Positions 27,709 to 37,354 of a DNA stretch of 64,000 nt are shown here, piece by piece. The stretch is from Gemmatimonadota bacterium (GTDB lineage Bacteria > Gemmatimonadota > Gemmatimonadetes > Longimicrobiales > Gaopeijiaceae), in assembly GCA_009838975.1 (NCBI GenBank), contig VXQO01000113.1, positions 1 to 64,000 on the forward strand, read 5' to 3'. A program made the translations under genes and the position numbers. The stretch's first letter is position 1. Each line of letters begins with the position of its first letter. The notes beneath the pieces were generated by a model. It was given only the letters and a program-made list of their open reading frames with translations. It ran no database searches and had not been told where the DNA came from.

Positions 27709-28659
27709 TCAGAAGATCTCGATCGTCACGTAGCGGCCGGGGTTCTCCCGGATGTCGTCCAGGAGTTCCTCCAGACTCTGCAGCGTTGAATTCACCGATG
27801 TGTGGAGTTCGTCGGTCGTCAGGAGCTTGCCCAACGTGCCTTCGCCGCGTTCGAGACGCCCCAGAACCGTGTTGAGAGAGCCGACCGATTCGTTGACGGT
27901 GGCGGACGTGCGCTGCAGGGACGCCATCGTGTTCTCGGCCGAGACGAGCGTAGCGTTCCATTCCTCGGAGCCCGTGATGCCCTCCATGTTCGCCGCCGAG
28001 CGCTGCAGGCTCTCCATCAGGGTCCGGAACTCGGCCTCCTGGCCGTCCGCGACCGCAGCGAGATCCGCCATCAACTCCCGCATGGAAGACATTAGGGCGC
28101 CCACGTCCGATATCGTCGAGTCCGACAGCAGCCCCTGCACCTGGCCCATCACGTCGGAGACATCGCCCGCCAGATCGCCCGCCTGGTCGAGTACCCCGCC
28201 GGCCGAGGTTCCGGGTATGATCTCCCCCGGCTCGACGTATTCGTCGCTGTCACCCGGGATCACCGAAACCACCATCCCGCCCAGGAATCCCATGGACAGC
28301 AGTTCCGTGCTGGCCTCGGCGGGGATGCGGTATTCGCCCTCGAGTTCCATGGTGATTTGCACGCCTCCGCCGGGGGCAAGGTCGAACCCATAGACCCGCC
28401 CGATGTTGATCCCGCGCATCCGCACCGGGTCCCCACGGCGAATCCCTCCGGCGTCCGCGACCTCCGTCACGAGCATGTAGCGGCCCCGGAAGAGCGCCGG
28501 ACTGGTCATGAGGAAGAGAACGGTGAAAAAGCCTACGATTCCGAGGATCACGAAGATCCCCACCCGAAATTCCCGTATCCCCGAAAGGGGCGGAACGGCG
28601 CGCAGGACTTCCTCGTCGGAGAGCCGCCGGCTGCCGCTCGCTGATACCGCGTCGTTCAT
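27709..28659 (-). CDS. MlaD-family (MCE domain) substrate-binding protein
   Basis: single N-terminal TM, GRYMLVTEVADAGGIRRGDPVRMRGINIGRV MCE motif, long helical C-terminus. Confidence 0.88.
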   Translation of the reverse strand: MNDAVSASGSRRLSDEEVLRAVPPLSGIREFRVGIFVILGIVGFFTVLFLMTSPALFRGRYMLVTEVADAGGIRRGDPVRMRGINIGRVYGFDLAPGGGVQITMELEGEYRIPAEASTELLSMGFLGGMVVSVIPGDSDEYVEPGEIIPGTSAGGVLDQAGDLAGDVSDVMGQVQGLLSDSTISDVGALMSSMRELMADLAAVADGQEAEFRTLMESLQRSAANMEGITGSEEWNATLVSAENTMASLQRTSATVNESVGSLNTVLGRLERGEGTLGKLLTTDELHTSVNSTLQSLEELLDDIRENPGRYVTIEIF

Positions 28660-29438
28660 GTCATCTCCACAACGTCGAGTGCGGCCTCGGCGGCCGCTCG
28701 ATCCACGAATGCTCTTACCACCGGGTCGGACTCCGTCTGGAATTCGTTCGGCGTTCCACAGAAGCGAATGACTCCGCCTTCCAGCATGGCCACGCGGTCG
28801 CACATCCAGAGCGCGCCCTCCACGTCGTGGGTGACCAGCACGGAAGTGACCTTCAACTCTTCCGCGAGCCCCTTGATCAGGCGTTCGACCGCGGCCGTGT
28901 TGACGGGATCGAGACCGGTGGTGGGCTCGTCCCAGAGCAGGATTCCGGGGCGCCCCACGATGGCGCGCGCGATCCCGACCCTCTTCTTCATACCGCCCGA
29001 CAGTTCGGCGGGGAGGATCGACAGGACCTCCGCCGGTTCGAGATTTACGAGTTCCAATGCCGTGCAGACGGCCCGCGCCACGCCCGCAGCCCCCATGCGC
29101 CGAATGCGGTCGACGGGCAGGCCCGTCTCGACGTTTCGAAACACGTTGAGCGAATCGAAGAGCGCCGCCTGCTGAAAGACGTACCCCACCTGCCGCCTGA
29201 CGGTATCCTTGGCCCCGTCGCCGCCGAAGAACACCGACGTACCGTTGACCTCGACGTCGCCACGGTCGGGCACCACCAGTCCGATGGTGGTCTTGAGGAG
29301 GACGCTCTTGCCGGTGCCGGACGGACCGAAGAGCGCGAACATCTCGCCCTCATGGATCTCGAGGTTGACGCCCGTCAGGACCGGGCGCTTGTAGGCCTTC
29401 CAGGTGTTGCGGTAGCGGATGACGGGACGAGGAGTCAT
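28656..29438 (-). CDS. MlaF-type ABC transporter ATP-binding protein
   Basis: Walker A GPSGTGKS, LSGGMKKRVGIARAI signature, LLWDEPTTGLDPV. Confidence 0.92.
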   Translation of the reverse strand: MTPRPVIRYRNTWKAYKRPVLTGVNLEIHEGEMFALFGPSGTGKSVLLKTTIGLVVPDRGDVEVNGTSVFFGGDGAKDTVRRQVGYVFQQAALFDSLNVFRNVETGLPVDRIRRMGAAGVARAVCTALELVNLEPAEVLSILPAELSGGMKKRVGIARAIVGRPGILLWDEPTTGLDPVNTAAVERLIKGLAEELKVTSVLVTHDVEGALWMCDRVAMLEGGVIRFCGTPNEFQTESDPVVRAFVDRAAAEAALDVVEMT

Positions 29439-29454
29439 CGGGCGGCTCGGGCGG

Positions 29455-30246
29455 TCAGTTGAGGAAGAGCGGGGGGAACAGTGCGTCGAGGATCAATATG
29501 GTCAGGGTCTGGAACATGACCGATGCCGTCGTCGTGCTCCCCACACCTTCGGCGCCTCCTCTCGTGCGGAATCCCATGTGAATGGCGATCGCGGGGATCG
29601 CGAGACCGAAGGTGACGGCCTTCATGAACGAATACCAGAGGTCCCACGAGTGCCAGAAGAGGCGCGCGCCATAGAGGAAGGTCTCGAAGCCGAGGTCGAG
29701 GGTGAGGTAGGCTGCGACCATGCCGGAGAGGATGCCCACGGTGTTGGCCAGCCCAACCAGAAGGGGCATGACGACGAGCCCGGCCAGGATCCGCGGCGCG
29801 CCGAGCATGATCTGGGGATCGCGACCCAGTGAGCGGTATGCGTCGATCTGCTCGGAAACGACCATGGTGCCGAGTTCGGCGGTGATGCGCGCCCCGACCC
29901 TGCCGACCAGCACCACGGCCGTCAGCACGGGGCCCAGCTCCAGCACGACGCTCGTGACGGTTACGCTGCCCAGCACGTACAGCGGGATGGTGGCGGTGAA
30001 CTGGTAACCCCCCTGCTGGGAGGTCACGATCCCGGTGAGCACGGCCGTGATCAGGACGATCGGGATGCTTTGTACGCCCATCACGTACATCTGGCGGACG
30101 AATTCGTTCCCCGAGACCCGCAGCCGGACGGTCGCGACAAGTGTGCGCCCGAGCAACAGCCCCAACTGCCCCGCGTGCTCGGCCCAGAGTTGCCACCACC
30201 GGCCGACCGCCCTGAACGGGCGCTCGTGGAAGGGAATGCCCCTCAA
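29455..30246 (-). CDS. MlaE-type ABC transporter permease
   Basis: ELGPVLTAVVLVGRVGARITAELGTMVVSEQIDAYRSLGRDP; TTG start overlapping the upstream stop. Confidence 0.92.
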   Translation of the reverse strand: MRGIPFHERPFRAVGRWWQLWAEHAGQLGLLLGRTLVATVRLRVSGNEFVRQMYVMGVQSIPIVLITAVLTGIVTSQQGGYQFTATIPLYVLGSVTVTSVVLELGPVLTAVVLVGRVGARITAELGTMVVSEQIDAYRSLGRDPQIMLGAPRILAGLVVMPLLVGLANTVGILSGMVAAYLTLDLGFETFLYGARLFWHSWDLWYSFMKAVTFGLAIPAIAIHMGFRTRGGAEGVGSTTTASVMFQTLTILILDALFPPLFLN

Positions 30247-30845
30247 GGGGTGAATGGACGCCGGGGAGCAGGGCGGGAGCCGGTCGGACTCAGGAGGATG
30301 CCTGCCGAGAACGTCTGTTCGTTCAGGGTGTCGGAGCCGAACTCCTGGCGGAATTCAATGTAGGGAACGATCACGGGCACACCTCTGAGGCGCAGGCCTG
30401 CCGCATAGTTGAAGGCCCAGTCCCCTGAATCTCGCGCGGCGGTCTCTCCGCCGTTTCCCTCGTACAGCCGGTACGCGGCGCCCACGCCGAAGTAGAGCGG
30501 ACCCGTGGCCCCGAGGAGAATCTGTCCGCCGTATTCGGATGACGAGCAGTCGTCGCATCCGGGGAACAGCCTGTCGTAGATGCCGGAGATCATCAGTCCG
30601 GGGCGCACGAAATCCAGGTCGATCTCGGCCCGCGCTCCGACTCCGAAGGTGCCGTCGAAGGCCTGGGACTTGTAGACGCCGTGACCGCCCGCGCGGACCT
30701 GGGCGTGGGCGGGAGCGGTCAGGAACACCGCGACCGCGAGGCCGAGCGTGAGGGCCACCGCGGTCGCCTGTCGGCGAGTTCTGTCTTCGAACACTTTGCC
30801 CCCGGTTGATCGAATGACTGCGGGTCTGCCAGTTTTCACCGACAA
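30243..30845 (-). CDS. outer-membrane beta-barrel-like hypothetical protein
   Basis: signal peptide AVALTLGLAVAVFLTAPAHAQ, alternating GVGARAEIDLDFV.../GPLYFGVGAAYRLY.../FNYAAGLRLRGV strands; stop overlaps mlaE start. Confidence 0.65.
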   Translation of the reverse strand: MSVKTGRPAVIRSTGGKVFEDRTRRQATAVALTLGLAVAVFLTAPAHAQVRAGGHGVYKSQAFDGTFGVGARAEIDLDFVRPGLMISGIYDRLFPGCDDCSSSEYGGQILLGATGPLYFGVGAAYRLYEGNGGETAARDSGDWAFNYAAGLRLRGVPVIVPYIEFRQEFGSDTLNEQTFSAGILLSPTGSRPAPRRPFTP

Positions 30846-30860
30846 CCATCCACGGGATCA

Positions 30861-31460
30861 GTGTACGAAATGTATCGAAATCGGGTTGCGGGAACGGCAC
30901 GGATCCGGCAGGGACGTCGCCGGGACGGCCGGACCGGCCGCGCGCGACGGCCGCGATGGACGCTGGCGGCGCTGCTCTGCGCGGTGTTCTCGAGCGCGCT
31001 GGTCCCGTCCCACCCGTTCCGCCTGTCGGTCGCGGATGTCGGTGTCGACGGCTCCTTTCTCGACGTCCGCATCCGGTTCTTCTGGGACGACCTCCAGCTC
31101 GCGGTCATGGAAAGCACGTCCGACATGGAGTTCGAGCTGGCCGAGACCCGGGAGGTGGACGAGCTGGTGGAGCAGTACATCAACGACATGCTGACGATTG
31201 ACGCGGAGGGCACGCTCCTTCAGGGCACCGTCCTGGAGCGGGGCATTCAGGACGCCCGTAACCCGGACGAGGTGATGTGGTGGTACCGGCTGGGGTATCC
31301 GCTGGATCCGTCCGTCGACCGCGTCCACGTTCGCAACCGCGTCCTGTTCAACATGTTCGAGGACCAGCGCAACCTGGTGCACCTCAAGACGCGGAGCGGC
31401 CGGGAGCGCACCTACTACTTCAGCTGGGACGAGGACAACGTCACGCTGCGGCTGAACTAG
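30861..31460 (+). CDS. DUF6702-like secreted hypothetical protein
   Basis: ALVPSHPFRLSVADVGVDGSFLDVRIRFFWDDLQ; conserved-looking N-terminus. Confidence 0.6.
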   Translation: MYEMYRNRVAGTARIRQGRRRDGRTGRARRPRWTLAALLCAVFSSALVPSHPFRLSVADVGVDGSFLDVRIRFFWDDLQLAVMESTSDMEFELAETREVDELVEQYINDMLTIDAEGTLLQGTVLERGIQDARNPDEVMWWYRLGYPLDPSVDRVHVRNRVLFNMFEDQRNLVHLKTRSGRERTYYFSWDEDNVTLRLN

Positions 31461-31491
31461 CGCCGCGTGGATGTCTCCGGCCCGGGTCGGG

Positions 31492-32649
31492 TCAGCCGCC
31501 CTCCATCTTCCAGAAGACGATTCCGCCGGCCTGCTGCCCCACCGCGACATCCGCGACCCGCGAGAAGTCGGTGAGGCCGAAGATGTCGACCTTGCCGGGC
31601 TCGGCACCCACCCCCTCGACCGAGACGAAGGCGTAGCGCCCGTCGGGGCTGACCACAACCCCGTGCGTGACGGTGGTGGAGGACGGCGTGGTCGCCGCGG
31701 ACCGTCCCGTTTCGAGGTCGAGGAACTCCACGGCCGCCCCCTGCTTCAGCGTCGCCACCAGAACCCGGTCGTCCGGCGTGAGGGCCAGGTTGTAGGGGCC
31801 GGCGCCCGTCTCGAACGTGCGCGTCAGGGACCAGGACTCGCGGTCGATTTCCAGGATGCGGTTGCCGCGGTTGCACGCCACGAAGAGCGATGGGCCGCTC
31901 CGGGCGGGCACCACCCAGGTGGGCGAGCAGGGCGTGGGCGCCTGGCCGGGCTCGGGCGCCGCGTGGCCGTCGTGATCCTGCGGCGTCGCGGTCGCAGCGA
32001 GCGGACCCTCGCGGCCGGTCGCCACCGAGAAGCGGCGGGCGACCTCGAAGGTGCGCGTGTCGATCTCGACGATCCGGTCGTCCATCATGCAGGCCGAATA
32101 GAGGAACACGCCGGAGGCGTCGAGACGGGCGCCGTGCGGCATGGTGCAGGTATCGATCTGCTCCACCTCGATCATGTCGGGCGTGTAGACGACCGAGACC
32201 GTGGACGGCACCATCTCGCCGTGCAGGTTGAAGTTGGCCACGAAGGCGTAGAGGCCGTCGGGGGTGACGTCGAGGGTGGCGGGGAAGTAACCGAGCAGGA
32301 TGGGGTCGGCGACGAGCGTGTCGGGGCCGGCGTGGAACTTCCAGAGCTTGCCGTCGGGGACCCCGTGGCCGGTGGTCATAAACAGGAAGCGCCCATCGGG
32401 GGAGATGTTCAGCCCGTGGGGGCCCTCGGTCTCGGTGGCCATCTCGCCCACCGCGATCGTCCGGTCGAGCTCGGCGCCGTCGGGGCCGAAGCGGATGCGG
32501 TGCAGAAGGTCTGCGGATTCGGCTCCGACGTAGACGTAGTAGAGTGCCTCGCCCTGCTGGGCTGCCGATGCACCGGGAGTCGTGGGGCCGGCCAGGTGCA
32601 GGGCAAGGAGCCCGATGCCACACGCTCCGATCCGCAGGATCCTCTTCAC
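31492..32649 (-). CDS. secreted YncE/lactonase-type beta-propeller
   Basis: PHGLNISPDGRFLFMT, LDVTPDGLYAFVANFN, VVSPDGRYAFVSVEG repeats; probable GTG start at VKRILRIG. Confidence 0.78.
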   Translation of the reverse strand: MKRILRIGACGIGLLALHLAGPTTPGASAAQQGEALYYVYVGAESADLLHRIRFGPDGAELDRTIAVGEMATETEGPHGLNISPDGRFLFMTTGHGVPDGKLWKFHAGPDTLVADPILLGYFPATLDVTPDGLYAFVANFNLHGEMVPSTVSVVYTPDMIEVEQIDTCTMPHGARLDASGVFLYSACMMDDRIVEIDTRTFEVARRFSVATGREGPLAATATPQDHDGHAAPEPGQAPTPCSPTWVVPARSGPSLFVACNRGNRILEIDRESWSLTRTFETGAGPYNLALTPDDRVLVATLKQGAAVEFLDLETGRSAATTPSSTTVTHGVVVSPDGRYAFVSVEGVGAEPGKVDIFGLTDFSRVADVAVGQQAGGIVFWKMEGG

Positions 32650-32798
32650 ACGCGCCTCGCTGTCACGCCGGCCTTCCTTTCCGCAGGTTGCTCGCGGCAT
32701 AGGTTAGAGTCAGCTTTGCGGTAGCGGCAAGGCCCGCCGCCCCCGGGGCGGGCGGATCCCCTCCCCCGTCTGAACACGCTCACCATGGTCGTCGCCAC

Positions 32799-34025
<1,227 letters not shown>

Positions 34026-34043
34026 CCCCGGACGGGTTCGTGG

Positions 34044-34586
34044 TCAGCCCTCCGTCGGCTCCGGAGCCGCCCCGACATCGCCTCTTTCCGCCCTGGCCGC
34101 GCGGCTGAGGCTGCGCTCCTCCTGCCAGAAGGAGATGGCTAACAGGACCGCGCCGCACGAGATGGCCATGTCAGCGACATTGAAGATCGGCCAGTGGGTG
34201 AAGCCGAGGTCGATCGGCCCGATGAAGTCGACCACGCCCCTGTCCCAGCGGACGCGGTCGATCAGGTTGCCGATGGCGCCGGAGATCACCAGGGCCAGCG
34301 ACACGATGCGGAGGTGGTCGTTGCGCTGCGCACGGATGAGAAGCACGACCATCAGCCCGAGGGCGAGCAGGGCGACCGGGATGAAGAACCAGCGCGGATC
34401 GTTGCCGATCGAGATGCCGAAGGCTGCTCCACGGTTAAGCGCGAACGTGAGCGGCACGTAGCCGCCCAGAAAGTCGGGCCTGGAGACCTCTGGCTCGAGC
34501 ACGATGACCGCCCAGCGCTTGGTGATGATGTCGGCGATCAGGATGACCGGTAGTAGAATGCCGAGTATCGTCAGCTTTCGATTCAC
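34044..34586 (-). CDS. lspA: lipoprotein signal peptidase
   Basis: ADIITKRWAV, LNRGAAFGI, ALVISGAIGNLIDRVRWDRGVVDFI, FNVADMAI. Confidence 0.95.
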   Translation of the reverse strand: MNRKLTILGILLPVILIADIITKRWAVIVLEPEVSRPDFLGGYVPLTFALNRGAAFGISIGNDPRWFFIPVALLALGLMVVLLIRAQRNDHLRIVSLALVISGAIGNLIDRVRWDRGVVDFIGPIDLGFTHWPIFNVADMAISCGAVLLAISFWQEERSLSRAARAERGDVGAAPEPTEG

Positions 34587-34658
34587 GGGGAGATTCTCTC
34601 ATGAAGGCCGCGCGCCGCGTGGCAAAGGGCCGTGCGCGGCGGCGGTGGCTGTAGGAAG

Positions 34659-35010
34659 TGGAGGCGGCGGGAGTCGAACCCGCGTCCGCGAATGGGTCCT
34701 TCAAGACGTCTACGTGCGTAGATCACCGCTGGGGTTCACTACCGGGAGGGACGGCGAACAGCCCTGCCCGGGCTAGCCACCGGTCGTCTCGTCCTCCGAT
34801 CCGGCGGCAGGGATCGGTGGACCAGCCCGAATTGTCGACGCCTCTTCGCCCCGCCTCGGGCGGGCAGAGCGGGAAGCGGGCTGCTTGTTGGTTAAGCGGC
34901 CAAGGCCAAGTCAGTGTTGGCATTTGTAACGTTTCCGGAGTTTTGCGAGGTCCCCGGACCTCGGCACGCAGCCTCGAACTCGCCAGACACGTCGAAGCCG
35001 TTTCGCCCCC
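34659..35010 (-). ncRNA. ssrA: transfer-messenger RNA (one-piece), tag N-A-N-T-D-L-A-L-A-A
   Basis: 5' GGGGGCG...GGCTTCGACG pairs with 3' CGCCTCC; T-arm GCGGGTTCGACTCCCGC; tag reading frame AAT GCC AAC ACT GAC TTG GCC TTG GCC GCT TAA at 34892-34924. Confidence 0.95.
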
Positions 35011-35021
35011 ATTGGTTTCAA

Positions 35022-36128
35022 TCAGCGGTCGGTGGCCAGCGCGGACTCCTGCGACCCGGACAACCCCGCGGCGGCAAGATCCGTGTTGGGGCTGTTCGGC
35101 GCACCGATGCCGCGATAACGATAAAGCTGGTCCACACCGGGGAAAACCCCCTGGCGGCGCAGGTGTTCTCCGAGGACGGACCGGACTTCGCCGAGCCCCT
35201 CGACCTGGAAGAGCCTCTGGCGCAACCGGCGGCCTTCCGGCACTCCCTTCGTGTACCAGCCCAGGTGCTTGCGAAACTCCCGCACCGCCTTGTCCGGATC
35301 GTCCTCGAAGGCGACCGCGTTCTCGGCGTGCCGGACGCAGATGCGGAAGCGCGTGGCGAGGTCGGGCTCGCCGGGGACGGGCCGGCCGTCGAGGGCCGCA
35401 CGGGACTGCCGGAAAAGCCAGGGCGCTCCGTGGGAGCCGCGGGCGATCATGATGCCCAGGCACCCGGTCTCGTCCTTCATGCGCCGTGCGTCCTCTCCCG
35501 TGCGGACATCGCCGTTTCCGATCACGGGGATGCCGACCGCCTTCACCACGGCGGCGATCTCCTCCCAGCGGGCAGTTCCCGAGTACATGTCGGCGCGTGT
35601 GCGGGGGTGAAGGGTGACCATGCGGGCCCCGGCGTCCTGGCAGACCCGCGCGATCGCGACCGGATCGCGGCTGGCCTCGTCGAAGCCGGACCGGATCTTC
35701 GCGGTCACCGGCAGACGCGTGGCCTCGTCCACCGAGCGGACGATCCGCGCAACGAGACCCAGGTCGCGCAGGCAGCCGGATCCCCCGTTGCGTTTTACCA
35801 CCTTCTTGACGGGACACCCGAAGTTGATGTCGACGAAGTCGGGCTCGCAGGTCTCGGTCACCAGCGCCGCCGCCTCGCCCATGGCGACAGGATCGGCTCC
35901 GAAGATCTGCACGCCGAGGGGGCGTTCGTCGTCGTGGAAGCGCAGGTAGGCGGCCGTGCGCTCGTTTCCGCGCACGATCCCCTCCGCGCTCACGAACTCG
36001 GTGAGCACGACATCGGCACCGAAGTGCCGGCACAGCCTCCTGAAGGGAGACTCGGACACGCCTGCCTGCGGCGCGAGAAACAGAGGGGTCTCGGGGGCGC
36101 CCGGCACCTCGAAGGGAAGTCCGTTCAT
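35022..36128 (-). CDS. dusB: tRNA-dihydrouridine synthase
   Basis: FLAPQAGVSESPFRRLCR, FVDINFGCPVKKVVKRNGGSGCLRD, VIGNGDV. Confidence 0.93.
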   Translation of the reverse strand: MNGLPFEVPGAPETPLFLAPQAGVSESPFRRLCRHFGADVVLTEFVSAEGIVRGNERTAAYLRFHDDERPLGVQIFGADPVAMGEAAALVTETCEPDFVDINFGCPVKKVVKRNGGSGCLRDLGLVARIVRSVDEATRLPVTAKIRSGFDEASRDPVAIARVCQDAGARMVTLHPRTRADMYSGTARWEEIAAVVKAVGIPVIGNGDVRTGEDARRMKDETGCLGIMIARGSHGAPWLFRQSRAALDGRPVPGEPDLATRFRICVRHAENAVAFEDDPDKAVREFRKHLGWYTKGVPEGRRLRQRLFQVEGLGEVRSVLGEHLRRQGVFPGVDQLYRYRGIGAPNSPNTDLAAAGLSGSQESALATDR

Positions 36129-36238
36129 GCTCTCAAGGTAACGGCACGCGAATGCGGGCTGGATTTGGGGGCCCGTCGCCCGTACCTTCGGCTCCCCGAT
36201 TCGACCTCATCGCCAACCGCAGGGCTCTCCGACCGACC

Positions 36239-36691
36239 ATGCTGCTCAGTGATTACCTCAGCGTCCAACAGATCGATCTCGACCTGGAGGGCGACACGAA
36301 GGAGGAGATTCTGCGCGCGCTGCTGGGATTGTTGCCCCTCGGTGACCGCTCGCGCGACACGTTGTTGCGCACCCTGCGGAGGCGCGAGAATCTCGGGTCG
36401 ACGGGGATCGGCCGGGGAATCGCCATCCCGCACTGCCGCTCACTCGTGGTGAACCGGCTTCACTTGGCGTACGGCCGCAGGCTCGACGGAGTGGACTTCG
36501 AGGCGATCGACGGCCGGCCGGTGTCCCATTTCTTCCTGATCGTGGCGCCGCCGCTCGAAGTGTCGGGACAGTATCTGCCGGTACTGGGGAAGGTGGCGCA
36601 ATTCGCCCGGGATCCGGAAGTGCCGGCCATGCTGGAGTCGCTGACCACCCCGGACGAGCTTCTGGACCTTTTCGAAGCCAAGGGGATCTGA
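36239..36691 (+). CDS. PTS IIA (Ntr/Fru-type) domain protein
   Basis: MLLSDYLSVQQIDLDLEGDTKEEIL, GIGRGIAIPHCRS active-site His. Confidence 0.88.
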   Translation: MLLSDYLSVQQIDLDLEGDTKEEILRALLGLLPLGDRSRDTLLRTLRRRENLGSTGIGRGIAIPHCRSLVVNRLHLAYGRRLDGVDFEAIDGRPVSHFFLIVAPPLEVSGQYLPVLGKVAQFARDPEVPAMLESLTTPDELLDLFEAKGI

Positions 36692-36728
36692 CGCCGGTGG
36701 ACAACCCCCCGTAGGAGGAGGCGGGCGG

Positions 36729-37256
36729 CTACTTGGTGACGAACATCTTCCGCCAGGCCGTTTGCCCGCTCACCAGCATCTGAACGAAATAGACGCCCGA
36801 GGCGACCCGGTTTCCGTTGCGGTCGCGCCCATCCCAGTAGGCCTCGTAGCGACCAGCGGACGTGTACTCGAGCTGCATCAGCGGCAGTCCTTCACCGCCC
36901 GGGAATCCCAACGCCACGGGGGCGGCCACGAACTGCTGGAGGATGTTGAAGATGCGGATCGACACCGTTACGGGTTCCCCGCTCGAGAACAGCGACTCCG
37001 ACAACTCGAAGGGGATGCGCGTCTCGGGGTTGAAGGGGTTGGGGTAGTTCTGCTCCAGCTTGAAGCCGACATCCCGCTCGTCCAGGGGCGGAGGGAGGTC
37101 CTGGGCGGCCCCGCTCACGGCGCCCCCGGAAACCAGAAAAACCAGAAATAGAAGCAGGCTCTTCAACTTCCGTCCTGCAGTAGAGTCAGTAGCAATGGTA
37201 CGGATGTCCCTCCAGTCTGCAGGCCGCTGTTCGCACATACTACCGCCGGCGGGCAC
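36729..37256 (-). CDS. signal peptide plus FlgD/T9SS-type C-terminal sorting-like domain only
   Basis: KLEQNYPNPFNPETRIPFEL...SIRIFNILQ...YWDGRDRNGNRVASGVYFVQMLVSGQTAWRKMFVTK; real start may be near 37166. Confidence 0.75.
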   Translation of the reverse strand: MPAGGSMCEQRPADWRDIRTIATDSTAGRKLKSLLLFLVFLVSGGAVSGAAQDLPPPLDERDVGFKLEQNYPNPFNPETRIPFELSESLFSSGEPVTVSIRIFNILQQFVAAPVALGFPGGEGLPLMQLEYTSAGRYEAYWDGRDRNGNRVASGVYFVQMLVSGQTAWRKMFVTK

Positions 37257-37275
37257 GGCGAGTCAAGCGAACAGT

Positions 37276-37309
37276 GCAGGGCGGAGAGGCTCGCTCCCGC
37301 CCGTCCTGC
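37276..37309. terminator. hairpin downstream of selB
   Basis: GCAGGGCGG...CCGCCCGTCCTGC complementary arms. Confidence 0.45.
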
Positions 37310-37354
37310 CGTTTAGACACGGGCACGACCGAGAGTGTTGCACCGTTGCAGGTC

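Noticed and set aside
34723-36033. 436-aa minus ORF over dusB and tmRNA
   Set aside because: Wrong frame of dusB and runs through the tmRNA; no motifs.
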